Shown here: in pieces, positions 1-9,111 of the stretch | Layout of the letters: each line of letters starts with the position of its first letter | Numbering within the stretch: position 1 is the stretch's first letter | Source of the DNA: Zygnema cylindricum | Lineage: Eukaryota > Streptophyta > Zygnematophyceae > Zygnematales > Zygnemataceae | Direction: 5' to 3' | DNA length: 22,762 bases | Assembly (NCBI GenBank): GCA_037447655.1 | Contig: JBBHKE010002389.1 | Span: 1-22,762 of the forward strand | Translations under genes and position numbers: made by a program | Notes under the pieces: generated by a model | Databases searched by the model: none | What the model saw: only the letters and a program-made list of their open reading frames with translations | Told to the model about the DNA's origin: nothing

Positions 1-5
1 TTTAC

Positions 6-72
6 CAGGGTCACAATCCAACCACACTGCCCTCTTTCTGATGATTGCAGAAGGCCTTTCCAGGGCCTTCAT
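6..72 (-). CDS. Partial N-terminal exon, probable inosine/uridine nucleoside hydrolase
   Basis: On the minus strand an open frame reads ...ERPSAIIRKRAVWLDCDPG and stops exactly at a splice donor (exon end at base 6, GT at 5-4, phase 1). WLDCDPG matches the first Asp motif of ribonucleoside hydrolases (D-x-D-P-G-x-D-D), whose aspartates bind Ca2+ and ribose; these enzymes release bases from nucleosides in purine/pyrimidine salvage. The remaining D-D would come from the next exon, outside the window. The only ATG in the open frame is at 72-70, with a weak context (C at -3); an in-frame TAA lies at 129-127. The exon may instead begin at an acceptor near 115, since the frame between 114 and 72 (SARPSDEAELR) also looks coding. 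The family call rests on one motif and the exon is too short to exclude other proteins. The gene diverges from the plus-strand gene starting at 1319. Confidence 0.5.
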
Positions 73-241
73 TCGAAGTTCAGCTTCGTCAGAAGGACGA
101 GCGCTTACTTTGTGCTTGCAACACTTTTACAAAGAAAAATGTAGAAACCACACTTCATTCTTGCTAAACTCGTCTACAATTGCCCAAACCTTACATATTT
201 TGCAATTTCATTTCCGCATCCCCGAACTGCAAAAGATACTG

Positions 242-444
242 TACACCGTGAATCGTTATTAGCTTTATGTACTCTATATCGGCACCCCAAAATTTTGGCA
301 TTGATACCTTAAATAGAATAAACTACACTATTTAAGGACGTGGACCATAATCTGCCACGTCTCCTGGCACTATATTAGAATTAATGACGCTAATTTTTTC
401 TTTACACTAATAATTTCTATACGCTAATAACGATTGGCGGTGTA
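242..444. mobile_element. TA-flanked MITE, CACCGCGAATCG family, copy 1 (199 bp)
   Basis: The termini are inverted: CACCGTGAATCGTTATTAGC at the left (from 244) and its near-complement ending GATTGGCGGTG at 442, flanked by TA on both sides (242-243, 443-444). The TA duplication suggests a Tc1/mariner-type mechanism. An internal hairpin, CCTTAAATAG (307-316) with CTATTTAAGG (328-337), recurs in the larger copy at 14826. It has no coding capacity. It sits between the divergent genes, so it may be in a 5' region or first intron of the minus-strand gene. Confidence 0.85.
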
Positions 445-1318
445 GTGTACAGTACTGATGTTGATGAGTCATGAGTCATTGATGATTGATGACAAAAGCG
501 AGTGTCACGACTCACGAGTACATCATGAGAAGGAAAATTCAAATTGTCTTGTAACGCATTTGCATGCTCGTTAGGGATTGACGGAAAGCAAAATGTCGTT
601 GCATGCCTACTGGCCACTAAAAATTGGAAAGTACAAAATTTAACGAGCGGAGGGAGAGACGATTATTTTGCTTGGTACACGTTTTGCTTTATACAAATTT
701 ACTTTTTCTGATGAAAATATGAAATCAACAATGCTGAGTCGTTCACATCGAGAGCCACAAAAATTGACGAGCGAATCTTTTATCCCCCTTTCTCCAAACA
801 GACTGCAGGGGAGACCGTCCGGAATTCCAAATACGGTAGCTTATACGGACGTCTGCATCCACCGAGTTCTCTCATTTGAGGACAAACTGAGTTCTCTCGT
901 TCACAGTCTACGTGCTGCACTCCTGGCGAAAAAGTGATTTGTACTAACGCTTCTGTACGATCGATGTCAAATGGCATATCAGGAGTTGGTCATATTTGAA
1001 TATAAAATCCTACATCAAATATATTCCAGTCGTCGGATGCCACGTGGTATGATAACCGAGTGAAACTCTCACAGCCCGTATGTTCCGAGAAAAGCCTACT
1101 GGTCATGATAGCAAAGAAAACGATTTGAGCATCATAGCATTGCTCTAATTTCTCTGAAGACGTCTGCCTTCTTGAAGCCGATGTCTTGTACTCTGACAGC
1201 TCTTCATGGAGCGAAAACATTGGCTGCTTGAAGGACCATACTGTTGTATTATGTTTCTTTTAGAGTCGTATTAAGGATTTCTTGTCTAAGATAGCGTGGG
1301 AGTAAGATTAAGTGAGCC
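445..1318. promoter_or_regulatory. Divergent intergenic region with paired TGAGTCA sites
   Basis: No convincing exon is visible between the MITE and the plus-strand start codon. Two TGAGTCA heptamers abut at 465-471 and 472-478, followed by TGATGATTGATGAC; TGAGTCA is the classic bZIP (GCN4/AP-1 type) site and also occurs in plant promoters. A minus-strand open frame (990-1220, Ser-rich, 76 codons) and a plus-strand one (668-937, no ATG start) show no recognisable domain and are left unannotated. The 5' untranslated sequence of the gene at 1319 must lie here, but I cannot place its transcription start. Confidence 0.4.
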
Positions 1319-2429
1319 ATGGATGACCAACCTTCCAGTCCTAGTTGGGGCCTTGCTTCAGCTCGTCGAGGTTTTGACGCTGTAAAAGAGAGTGGACAGG
1401 TAAGCCATACAGCAGTTGTTTTTAGGGGCCAGAAATGGTATATAGAGTAATATTTCAGCTGCATGCTGTTAACTGAGGCATGTGTAAAAGAAGAAAAGCT
1501 TGTCTGCATTATTATTGCTTGTTATTATTGCTTCATTTTGGATGGATCAGCGGTGTAAAACATGTACAGAATGAATATTCTTGTGACGTTTCGGCATTTA
1601 ACACATATAAACTTTCAACACATCAAATTAGTAATGAGTCTCTTCAGGGTTTTCTTTCAATGAAGAAGTTTTTTTGCGCGTTGAGGAAGGATAATTTGCC
1701 CCACTCATTATAATTCACGCCAACATTGCCTTCGTAATTTTATTTTTTGAATATTCTGGGGCTTATGACTGAGCTGTTTATACATGCAGATTTGCAGTCT
1801 TAAAACTGAAGGAAGCTGGCCAGGATAGTTGTTTGCAGGACTTGAAATTAACTTCCGAGCTCAACATTGCGTGAATGTTTCTGATGGCCACATTTGTGGA
1901 CGTCATTGTTTCTTTTATCGATAAGCAGAATCTAATGAGGACGATCTTTGTAATTTTCTCATGATACAATTGTGCAAGCACATATTGGTTTCTGAAGTTC
2001 CCTGGTTGACACAGAAGTTTTATTTTCTTTTGCAGGTTGTGATGCGAAAAGTTGTGGCTGGATTAGAGAAAGATGAAGGAAAACGCTCGCCTTGCCATGG
2101 TTGTCGTGGTTCTGGCCAATTATGTCACAAAGGACAAATGCAGCCATCTGACAAGGATCCGCCCTGCTGGTTTTGTCTTGGGTATGACCACCATCTGATT
2201 GAACTTATTTACATAGGTCTCAAATGCTGCCATAGCATGTATCAAAGTATAGCACATGTCAATAGCTTATCTTTTTTTTTTCCCCTTCTTAATTGAGTAG
2301 ATGCATGTGGGGGCAGACTGAAATTTGCATGCCCTGTGGGATGAATTTCAAGCTTTTCAGGTTATCTCGTATACCTGTCTCCATTTTTCTTTCAGGCCTG
2401 CAATTTGTGTGTCTTGTCGTGCCTATTGA
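1319..2429 (+). CDS. Small DnaJ-type cysteine-rich zinc-finger protein (spliced gene, three exons)
   Basis: Proposed exons are 1319-1399 (27 codons, phase 0, start in good context gccATGG, donor CAG|GTAAGC), 2036-2181 (after TTTTGCAG; ends CTTGG|GTATGA, phase 2) and 2396-2429 (after a strong pyrimidine tract and TTTCAG; stop TGA 2427-2429). The product is about 86 residues. The N-terminal 27 residues are Ser/Pro/Arg-rich (SPSWGLASARRGFDAVKESG); then come a basic stretch and the cysteine region: CHGC-R-GSG-QLC, CWFC-LG and CVSC. CxxCxGxG and PCWFC-G...CxxC resemble the DnaJ (Hsp40) cysteine-rich domain and small plant DnaJ-finger proteins, which usually bind zinc and act in protein folding or assembly. 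Exons 1 and 2 are well supported by frame and splice sites; exon 3 is inferred because it completes the fourth cysteine pair. Alternatively exon 2 joins the Ser-rich exon downstream (acceptor at 2987/2988 keeps frame). No J domain or clear targeting peptide is visible. Confidence 0.55.
1400..2035 (+). other. Intron 1 of the cysteine-rich gene
   Basis: 636 bp, AT-rich, starting GTAAGC and ending in a T-rich tract plus TTTTGCAG. Open frames inside it have no recognisable content. No repeat or RNA gene is seen. Confidence 0.6.
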
Positions 2430-3010
2430 GTTTATTGATATTTGTCACCCAAAAGGATCTGAATGGGAACATGCCAATTGTTATTTGATTATTATCATTA
2501 ATGAAATTTCAAATCATAAATTTGATAAATTTAATGAAAGCACTTTGTTTTTCAGTTTTCTCACAGCTTAAAGATCAGCTTGCAGTATTGTGGGCAATAT
2601 GAGTGAGGGAATTGTAAGGATTACAGTGATAATCTTTATGTTTCACCTGCAAGGAATTGCAGTAGGACTTTTGTTCGTTTATCCGTTAATAACGCTTGTC
2701 ATAAATTTTGTAGTTTTTTTTTCTGAGTGCTTTATCCAGCTTGGCTTTTTCCTGTCAGTTGAAGCTCTTGGTGCCTACCTTAGATGTGTTCATGAAGTAC
2801 ACCAGATTTTGCACAAATTACTGGACAGTGTTTTCTTTATGCAGTATTGTTGACGGCCGTCATTTAAGATTGCCTCGTGTTTCATGTGCTTAAAATTGCA
2901 CGGCTCTTTGTCTTTGCACTTGTGATTGCCAATCAGAACAATTTGTCGTGTGTTGATGGTTCCAAATGTTTGAATGTATGGGTGCAGAATTGGACTGCTC
3001 CCTGTTACAG
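2430..3010 (+). other. Non-coding stretch between cysteine-rich gene and Ser/Arg-rich exon
   Basis: This stretch is T-rich with no supported exon. It is either the 3' UTR of the cysteine-rich gene plus the promoter of the next gene, or an intron if both belong to one transcript. It ends with a good acceptor, CTCCCTGTTACAG, at 3010; another possible acceptor is at 2987. Confidence 0.4.
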
Positions 3011-5514
3011 ACTTACAAGGCTTTCTTATAGCACACAATCCCGCTCTTTTCCACACCACCGATGAGCAGTACTACAAGGCACCACCTGTAAGGATACGTC
3101 TTTACCTTGCAAAGTATCCTGGCGCACAATGCAAGCTCACCACATCCCGTCTCTCCAAGGAGACAAAGAGGTCTCTCTTTGCTACAATGGCTCCTGTCAG
3201 TCCTCTAGGAGGGAGCTCGATTGACAATAGTAGCGATGCTGCACTCAAATCACGCCTTCCGCGACTTCGTGCCGTGGAGCAGCATTCTTTTCGCAGAGGC
3301 GGGTCTCCTTTTGCTGGAGATGGCGCCACTCTTAGAACACAGGATCTCCCAGCTGAGCCTGCGAGCCCTTCTAGACAGCGTACTGGCTCCCCATCCGCTA
3401 ATGAACTCTTGGAGAATGAATGGAGCGAGGCAGAAAGCAGGTCTCCACGTGCTCGCCGGAGGAGTATGTCGGGAGAGAGCAGCCCGAGAGTGAAACCTCG
3501 TGAGAATTCTTCTTCTTTGACTAGGCAGGATGGGGATGCGTCCTCTCCAACATCTGAGAGCAGCCGAAGACAGGCAGTCAGAAGTGGCAGAAACTTGCCG
3601 CCTTCTTCTCCAGCAAGTCCAGTCAACTCCCCCAGCAGTGGAGGTGGGGCCCAAAGAGGCTCTCCTTCCAGAGGCCGAGGGAGTGAGGGAAGAGGAGGCA
3701 CAGATGGGTCAAGTTCTCCTCAACCTCGATCTCCTTCATCTGGGAGCCCTCGCCCTCGCTCACCTCGACGTGACCGCAATCGTATTCGGGAGAAGGCTGA
3801 ACGAGAGGCTGTGGAAAGAACACGGCGTCTGCAACGACCTGCCTCACCTCGCTCTGCTTTGCCGGCGGAAAATGGTGGTAGTCCAGGTAGGTCAAAGATT
3901 TCTGTCCTTGGTCAAAGAGTATTTTAGGGCAGCAGATTTAGCCGGTTTTTATGTTCATGGTTGAAGGTCCAGGGACGTCCTTTCACCTCGAGTCTTAAAG
4001 TTCACATGATTTTGACTTTCCTGGGGTTCCTGCTCGCTTTGTAGGTTGACCAGATGTGAGCCTGTGGTACATAGGCATAATGTAATATGCTCTATATACA
4101 TTCATGTGTTCCATTTTTGAGTTCATCAAACTTAATACACCATCTGAAGATATTGCTGCTTGAAAAAGCATCCACTCGCACATTGATGTGGCGATAACAT
4201 TAGACAAGCTCTTGAGGCAACGTCTTTGCAAGTTCTATTGACAATTTGTTGTCCTTAAAGATTTTGAACCTGGCAGGTGGCACTTGTAATAAATCGCTAA
4301 CACCATGGCGTTCGGTAACAGTAATTGATAGCCGTAAAGCTTTAGTGATATTCCTGCACTAACTTTGTTTACTTCAGAATTAAGTGTAGTAAAATCCTGA
4401 TTCGACCATATTGTTTTAGCCGTTTCATTCCCCACCCCCGGCCTTATAGGTGAGAGAGATACGCACAGTGTAAGGGTTATTGACTGTTTTTTGCAGTCTT
4501 TGTTTGTATACCACTCCAGGCATATACACACTTAGTAGACATTGGTTACGTCTTATAAGATCAGGATGTGTGCATGTGCGTCTTTTCAGTAGCATGTGCC
4601 CTTTTGTGTGCACGATCTGATATGTCATTTTCGCCTCAGAATGGAAGCCCGCCAAAATGTCGATTTGAAATCATTAGAAAGACGAAAATATAGTGGTCCA
4701 ATGAAAATGCAACACTTGTAGATACTCCCAGATTGTTCAAATGCTTATATTGTTCTGCCACATTCTGTAGATATTGTACTTGTCAGAGACATTCACTTGA
4801 CTGACACATAGCCATCACACACATTTGATCATGTTGATGTACTACATTACTTTTAGTGGCTTTAATGGACACCGTTTGTGACATTGATATACAGAACTAA
4901 TTTTATCATCTAGCAAAAAAAAAAATGAATTGGAACATGTAACTTGGCCCTTATAGAGTAATTACATAGTAACTCTAGCATTGTACGGACTACAGCTGTA
5001 CATAGCGATACGTCGCTTGTACAGTAAACGGTAAAAACCCAGAAATAACCGAAAAGTAATTGAAAAGTAACCACCGTTCCTCGGAAACCGCTGCTACTTG
5101 CAGTACTCACTTTGTTTGACTCTTAATTTCCAGGAAAAAATATCAATAATGCCAGTATCGCCAGTATTGCCAGTGTTGGTGCCAGTGTTGCCAATGTCTT
5201 GTATATTCGCCTATGAGTAATTACACTAGTTTTTTTGCTACTTTTCTTTCTAAGCTTTTCTTGTCTGTGTCGGTGTGTATGCTAGAATCACAAGTAACAC
5301 GTGTGTCGGGAAAATTGGTAAAAGTGCTGTCATTAAACACGAGCAATTATTTTTGTCATTAAGCTTTGTCATTGTTTTTTTTTCCGTTGCAGGATTGGAA
5401 GGTGCGCGGCAAATTGCTGGTGGACGATGGGAAGCAGAATCTTGGAACGAAGGCAAGGTTCCAAAGGATGGTGGCTCCAAAAATTTCTTCTCCTCTCTCT
5501 TTGGAGGTAGTTGA
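3011..5514 (+). CDS. Ser/Pro/Arg-rich (SR-like) protein, two visible exons
   Basis: The large exon runs to 3886 (donor TCCAG|GTAGGT, phase 1) and joins in frame to 5393-5514 (acceptor CCGTTGCAG; stop TGA 5512-5514). The exon is clearly richer in GC than the flanking introns. If translation starts at ATG 3187 (acaATGGct; product begins MAPVSPLGGSS) the protein is about 273 residues; the frame is open upstream to beyond 2974 and the stretch EQYYKAPPVRIRLYLAKYPG before 3187 looks coding, so a 5' extension by splicing at 3011 or 2988 is likely. The body is low-complexity: repeated SPR, RSP and RRRS units, then a charged segment RDRNRIREKAEREAVERTRR likely helical, and the C-terminal exon GLEGARQIAGGRWEAESWNE...NFFSSLFGGS. 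SR-type repeats are typical of splicing-related or phosphorylated scaffold proteins, but I recognise no RRM or other domain, so function is unknown. It may be a separate gene or the 3' part of the gene starting at 1319. Confidence 0.55.
3887..5392 (+). other. 1.5 kb intron of the Ser/Arg-rich gene, with a degenerate GCCAGT repeat
   Basis: It starts GTAGGT and ends in a long T tract followed by CCGTTGCAG. Phase 1 at both sides restores one reading frame. Near 5150-5200 there is a short degenerate tandem run of GCCAGT(A/G)TTG units. Minus-strand open frames inside (for example 3995-4231 and 4235-4531) show no domain and look like chance. A missed small exon cannot be excluded. Confidence 0.5.
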
Positions 5515-6987
5515 ACTGCAGTTAGATCCATATAGTCATTTGCACTTTGTCTTCTATGTGGACCTGCATCGTTTTCGTTCGCTTGTCAACTGATTTCTTT
5601 AATACGAAAACCCTGGAAAACCCTGGAAAACTCCAAAAAACCCTAGAATGTAATGTTCGGCTTCTCAATAGTTGAAAAATTTAAGGAATAACTGCTGCTC
5701 CCTTCTTTGTATCAAGAGCGGTATGGAACAGCTCTTGAAGGGTATGAATGAATGAAACAAATGCAAAAATGAAACATGAAACGTACAAGGGCTCACAAAA
5801 GTGGAAGTCCATTTGTGTTTTTAAGTACTTGATATACATAGTTTGAGATAAAGGTTGTGCGTGTTTATGAATTTCCGTGGTAAGACGGAATAAGCCTTCT
5901 CATATGACGATATTAAATCATGTCTATTTTTGGTAATTGCTGCTTTTTCCTTTAGTTAGATTTTAAAGAGGAGCCGCGTATTAACCAGAAACTGTGTGTA
6001 TTTCTTCAGGTAGTTCCCACGCTAGATGTTGAAGATATCAGTACTGTGCGATAATTATCAGTAATGTGTGTCTGTTGTATCAAGAAATGTTATGTGTTTT
6101 GCCCTTTCTTACATTGTTACAATGTGCCTTATGTTTTTAGTTTTTTGTAGAATAAGCTTGGAAACTTTTAGATTTGTTTACAAGTGCTTTTTGTGAACTG
6201 GTGCAGTGATTTGCAGTTCAATGTTTGTGATGTTTTTTGTGACATGTGGTCGATTGCATCAATGGCCAAAGCTGTTGGGCGTCTCCATTCAACTTTCATG
6301 CACAAATAGGGAAAAGGCAAAATGTTCGTCTTTTTTTAATTTGAATTGCATGAATGGAGACTGCCTGTGTCCTCAAGTTTGTACAGCCGAAGTTTGAATC
6401 TGTCAACCAATTGAATAGTCTTTTTGTATTTTCTTGTGATCATGTATTTGTTGTTGTCATCTTCTGTAGCTTTCTGGATTTTTGTAAGATATTTGTTTAA
6501 TTCACAGCTTGCTTGGCGAGTATGTGTTGTCATAAGTTTCGAACTCTTGGATTGTAGGCCCATTTTCCCTTCAACTTCTACCCCGATATACTTGGTGTGG
6601 GATGACTTTTTTGTCATGGTTATCACAGAAATAGAGCCTTCCTTGTTTTGGGCCAAATGGGGTTTACATGGGAGGCAGATATTTATTCTTATAGTAAGCT
6701 TTAATTTCTGTAACAAACCATGTACATACAAAAGTGGAATAGAGTCCGCAATTAGTGTGAAAAAGGTCAAAAGAGATCAACCCACGAAAAGACTGAAATC
6801 ACTCCAATCACCAAATGACATGCAAAAAGCATAAGTTAAATATGGTAATAAAACTCTTCAAAAAAAGCAATTTTTGTTTTATTCCTCACACCTGTAGTTT
6901 TTCAGTTTTAGCATTGCTACCCTCCTTTAGTTCTCAAGGACTCAGATGGTTTACCATCACGCTTTTAATAAAGTCGGCCATAATTTT
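5515..6987 (+). other. 3' region of the Ser/Arg-rich gene and intergenic DNA
   Basis: It contains the presumed 3' UTR. Two perfect copies of the decamer AAAACCCTGG (5607-5626) are followed by degenerate copies to about 5646. A small inverted repeat, GTCTCCATTCA (from 6279) with TGAATGGAGAC (ending 6363), is present. The 6336-6770 interval is open on both strands in complementary frames without an ATG start at its beginning; the minus-strand reading is Lys/Ser/Thr-rich and the plus reading hydrophobic, and neither resembles a known family. I do not annotate a gene here. Confidence 0.35.
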
Positions 6988-7771
6988 TAGTGTTGTGTAT
7001 CGGTAAAAAACTTATCGCGATAACACCGATACCGATAGTTATCGGTTATCGAACGGTCAGAGGTACCGATATATCGGTCTGGGACCAACAAATTCCATAT
7101 CGGCGATAACTTTTTAAAATATAGTATGCATACAATAGTACTATATAACATACTGTATTATATTATTTTCATTATATAGCGTGGAATGCCACGTATAAGA
7201 ATCTGTTCCGCGTATCCATTTAACTGAAAATTTTTACGGACAGCGCTGCACATAAACGTAGACATTATAAGTTAATACTTCATTGTTATAAAACTATACT
7301 ATCAAAACGAAAAAAATAAAATACATAGTAAAATTTCTGAGTCAAACTTTTTCCAAAAAAAGACGAACAGACTGAAAGAAGCAGACGAACACACCTGTCA
7401 TAATTCCGCCATTTCCAGACGCCGTGTTTTGAAAATTCTGGCAGCACGAATTTTGAAAACCCCCTTAAATTAGGAATAATGATGGAAAAATCGCGATTTT
7501 TTACCGGAATCGGGAATAAGGGGGTCCGCTGCGCATCCGGGGAATACGACGTACAGTTGCGTGTACAGGTCGTACATTTATCTGTACGGTCCGTACAGTT
7601 ATCGCCGATAGTTATCGTTATCGGCATTATCGTCGATAAGTACCCGATATTATCGGCTACTTATCGGCGATAAGACCGATGTCGATATATCATACCAATA
7701 TATCGATTATCGGATACTCGAAAAAAGGCCCATATCGGTTATCGGCAAATCCTTACCGATACACAACACTA

Positions 7772-8553
7772 CAAATTAGTACAAGTTACGTACACCGCGA
7801 ATCGTAATTAGAGTAAATTACTCTAATTCGGTCGCTCGAGATTTCGACTCTAACACATGAAATAGAGTAAATGATTCTAAATTTTTCATTATTCTATTTA
7901 ACGTAAAGTTTAATTAGCGTTTTTTATTATAATATAGGTTCGTTTTAAATAGTGTGGAGTACGGGCGACCTCCGACCGTGCAAAATTGTAATTTATTAAG
8001 TAAAAAAGTACAAATAATGATTTAATACAGGTCGTTATCATGTAACTGCGTTTTAACAAACCGCGTAGTGCAAACGTCATAGTGACTATAAACTATACGA
8101 ATTATTTTTTTTGCCAAATTCTGTACGAATACCTTATTTATAGTAGAGGATTTTAGCGTGCCAAATTAGAGTACTTAAATAAATTAGAGTAAACTTCATA
8201 GTTGAAACAGCTCTATCACATAAACTAGCGTTAATAACTCTATTTTTTGTTTTTAGTTTTTGTACTCTAATTTTTTCATTACTCTCATTGCGATTCGCGG
8301 TGTACCTTTGAGCTTATGCTTGACTGTCAATCCGTAACAACTTTGACTTGCGAAATATTGTAGCGACCAGTTAAAAAAGTGTCGCGCTTAGCCATTATAT
8401 TTATATGTGGCTGCCGCAGTTTTGCTACAGACGGTCGACGTTCGCAAGCGCGACACTTTTTTAGCCGCCGTTACAGTATTCCGCCAGTCAAAATTGTTCG
8501 ACGGATTGACCGTCAAATCTTACCTCGAAGGTACGTAGCTTGTACGAAATTGT
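7772..8553. mobile_element. Foldback element, left arm split by a TA-family insertion
   Basis: The arms are 7772-7792 plus 8303-8389 (left) and 8446-8553 (right), roughly 75-80% complementary by eye, with a loop at 8390-8445. The left arm is continuous only if the TA-family copy 7793-8302 is removed, leaving one TA: ...CAAGTTACG-TA-CCTTTGAG... mirrors ...CTCGAAGG-TA-CGTAGCTTG... on the right. Inner arms include GTGTCGCGCTT and AAGCGCGACAC. Target duplication is not clear. A transcript would form a long hairpin, so small RNA production is possible. Confidence 0.7.
7791..8304. mobile_element. TA-flanked element, CACCGCGAATCG family, copy 2 (510 bp)
   Basis: It begins CACCGCGAATCGTAATTAGAG at 7793 and ends GCGATTCGCGGTG at 8302, with TA on each side. 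The first 200 bp match copy 5 (14826-16219) after removal of that copy's nested insertion, and the last 140 bp match as well (AAATTAGAGTAAACTTC near the 3' part of both). The internal segment is AT-rich without coding capacity. The insertion target was a TA in the left arm of a foldback element. Confidence 0.85.
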
Positions 8554-9111
8554 ACTTCACGCGTATCTATTTAACTGAAAATTTTTACGGACAGCGCTGC
8601 ACATAAACGTAGACAATATAAGTTAATACTTTATTGTTATAAAACTATACTATCGAAACGAAAAAAATAAAATACATAGTAAAATTTATGAATCAAACTT
8701 TTTCCAAAAAAAGACGAACAGACTGAAAGAAGCAGACGAACACACCTGTCACACTGCCGCCATTTCCAGACGCCATGTTTTGAAAATTATGGCAGCAGGA
8801 ATTTTGAAAACCCCCTTAAATTAGGAATAATCGCGATTTTTTACCGGAATCGGGAGTAAGGGGGTCCGCTGCGCGTCCGGGGAATACGACGTACAGTTGC
8901 GTGTACAGGCCGTACATTTGTATGTAAGGTCCGTACAGCTATTGCCGATATTTATCGTTATCGGCATTATCGCCGATAAGTACCCGATATTATCAGTTAC
9001 CTATTGGCGATAAGGCCGATGTCGATATATCGTACCAATATATCGATTATCGGGAACCCGAAAAAAGGTCCATATTGGTTATCGGTAAATCCTTACCGAT
9101 ACACAACACTA

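Larger units (their letters stand above)
6988..9111. mobile_element. Composite hAT-like non-autonomous element with a duplicated right half
   Basis: The left end TAGTGTTGTGTATCGGTAA starts at 6988 and the inverted end TTACCGATACACAACACTA finishes at 9111; an identical right end also occurs at 7771. The outer ends are flanked by ATAATTTT (6980-6987) and ATAATTTC (9112-9119), 7 of 8 matching, as expected for a hAT 8-bp duplication. No matching pair flanks the inner end at 7771. About 560 bp from 7209 to 7771 is repeated at 8560-9111 with high identity and a 12-bp deletion in the second copy. Both subterminal regions are dense in CCGATA/TATCGG, at least seven in the first 110 bp, probably transposase binding sites. 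Between the two right halves lie a foldback element and a TA-family copy. No transposase frame is present. Confidence 0.75.

Noticed and set aside
3102-3701. 199-codon minus-strand frame opposite the Ser/Arg-rich exon
   Set aside because: It is a shadow of the GC-rich, low-complexity plus-strand coding exon, which has phased splice sites.
6336-6834. Complementary open frames on both strands (136 and 144 codons)
   Set aside because: Both begin at non-ATG codons and have no recognisable domain; the plus product is hydrophobic as expected from the antisense of a Lys-rich frame.
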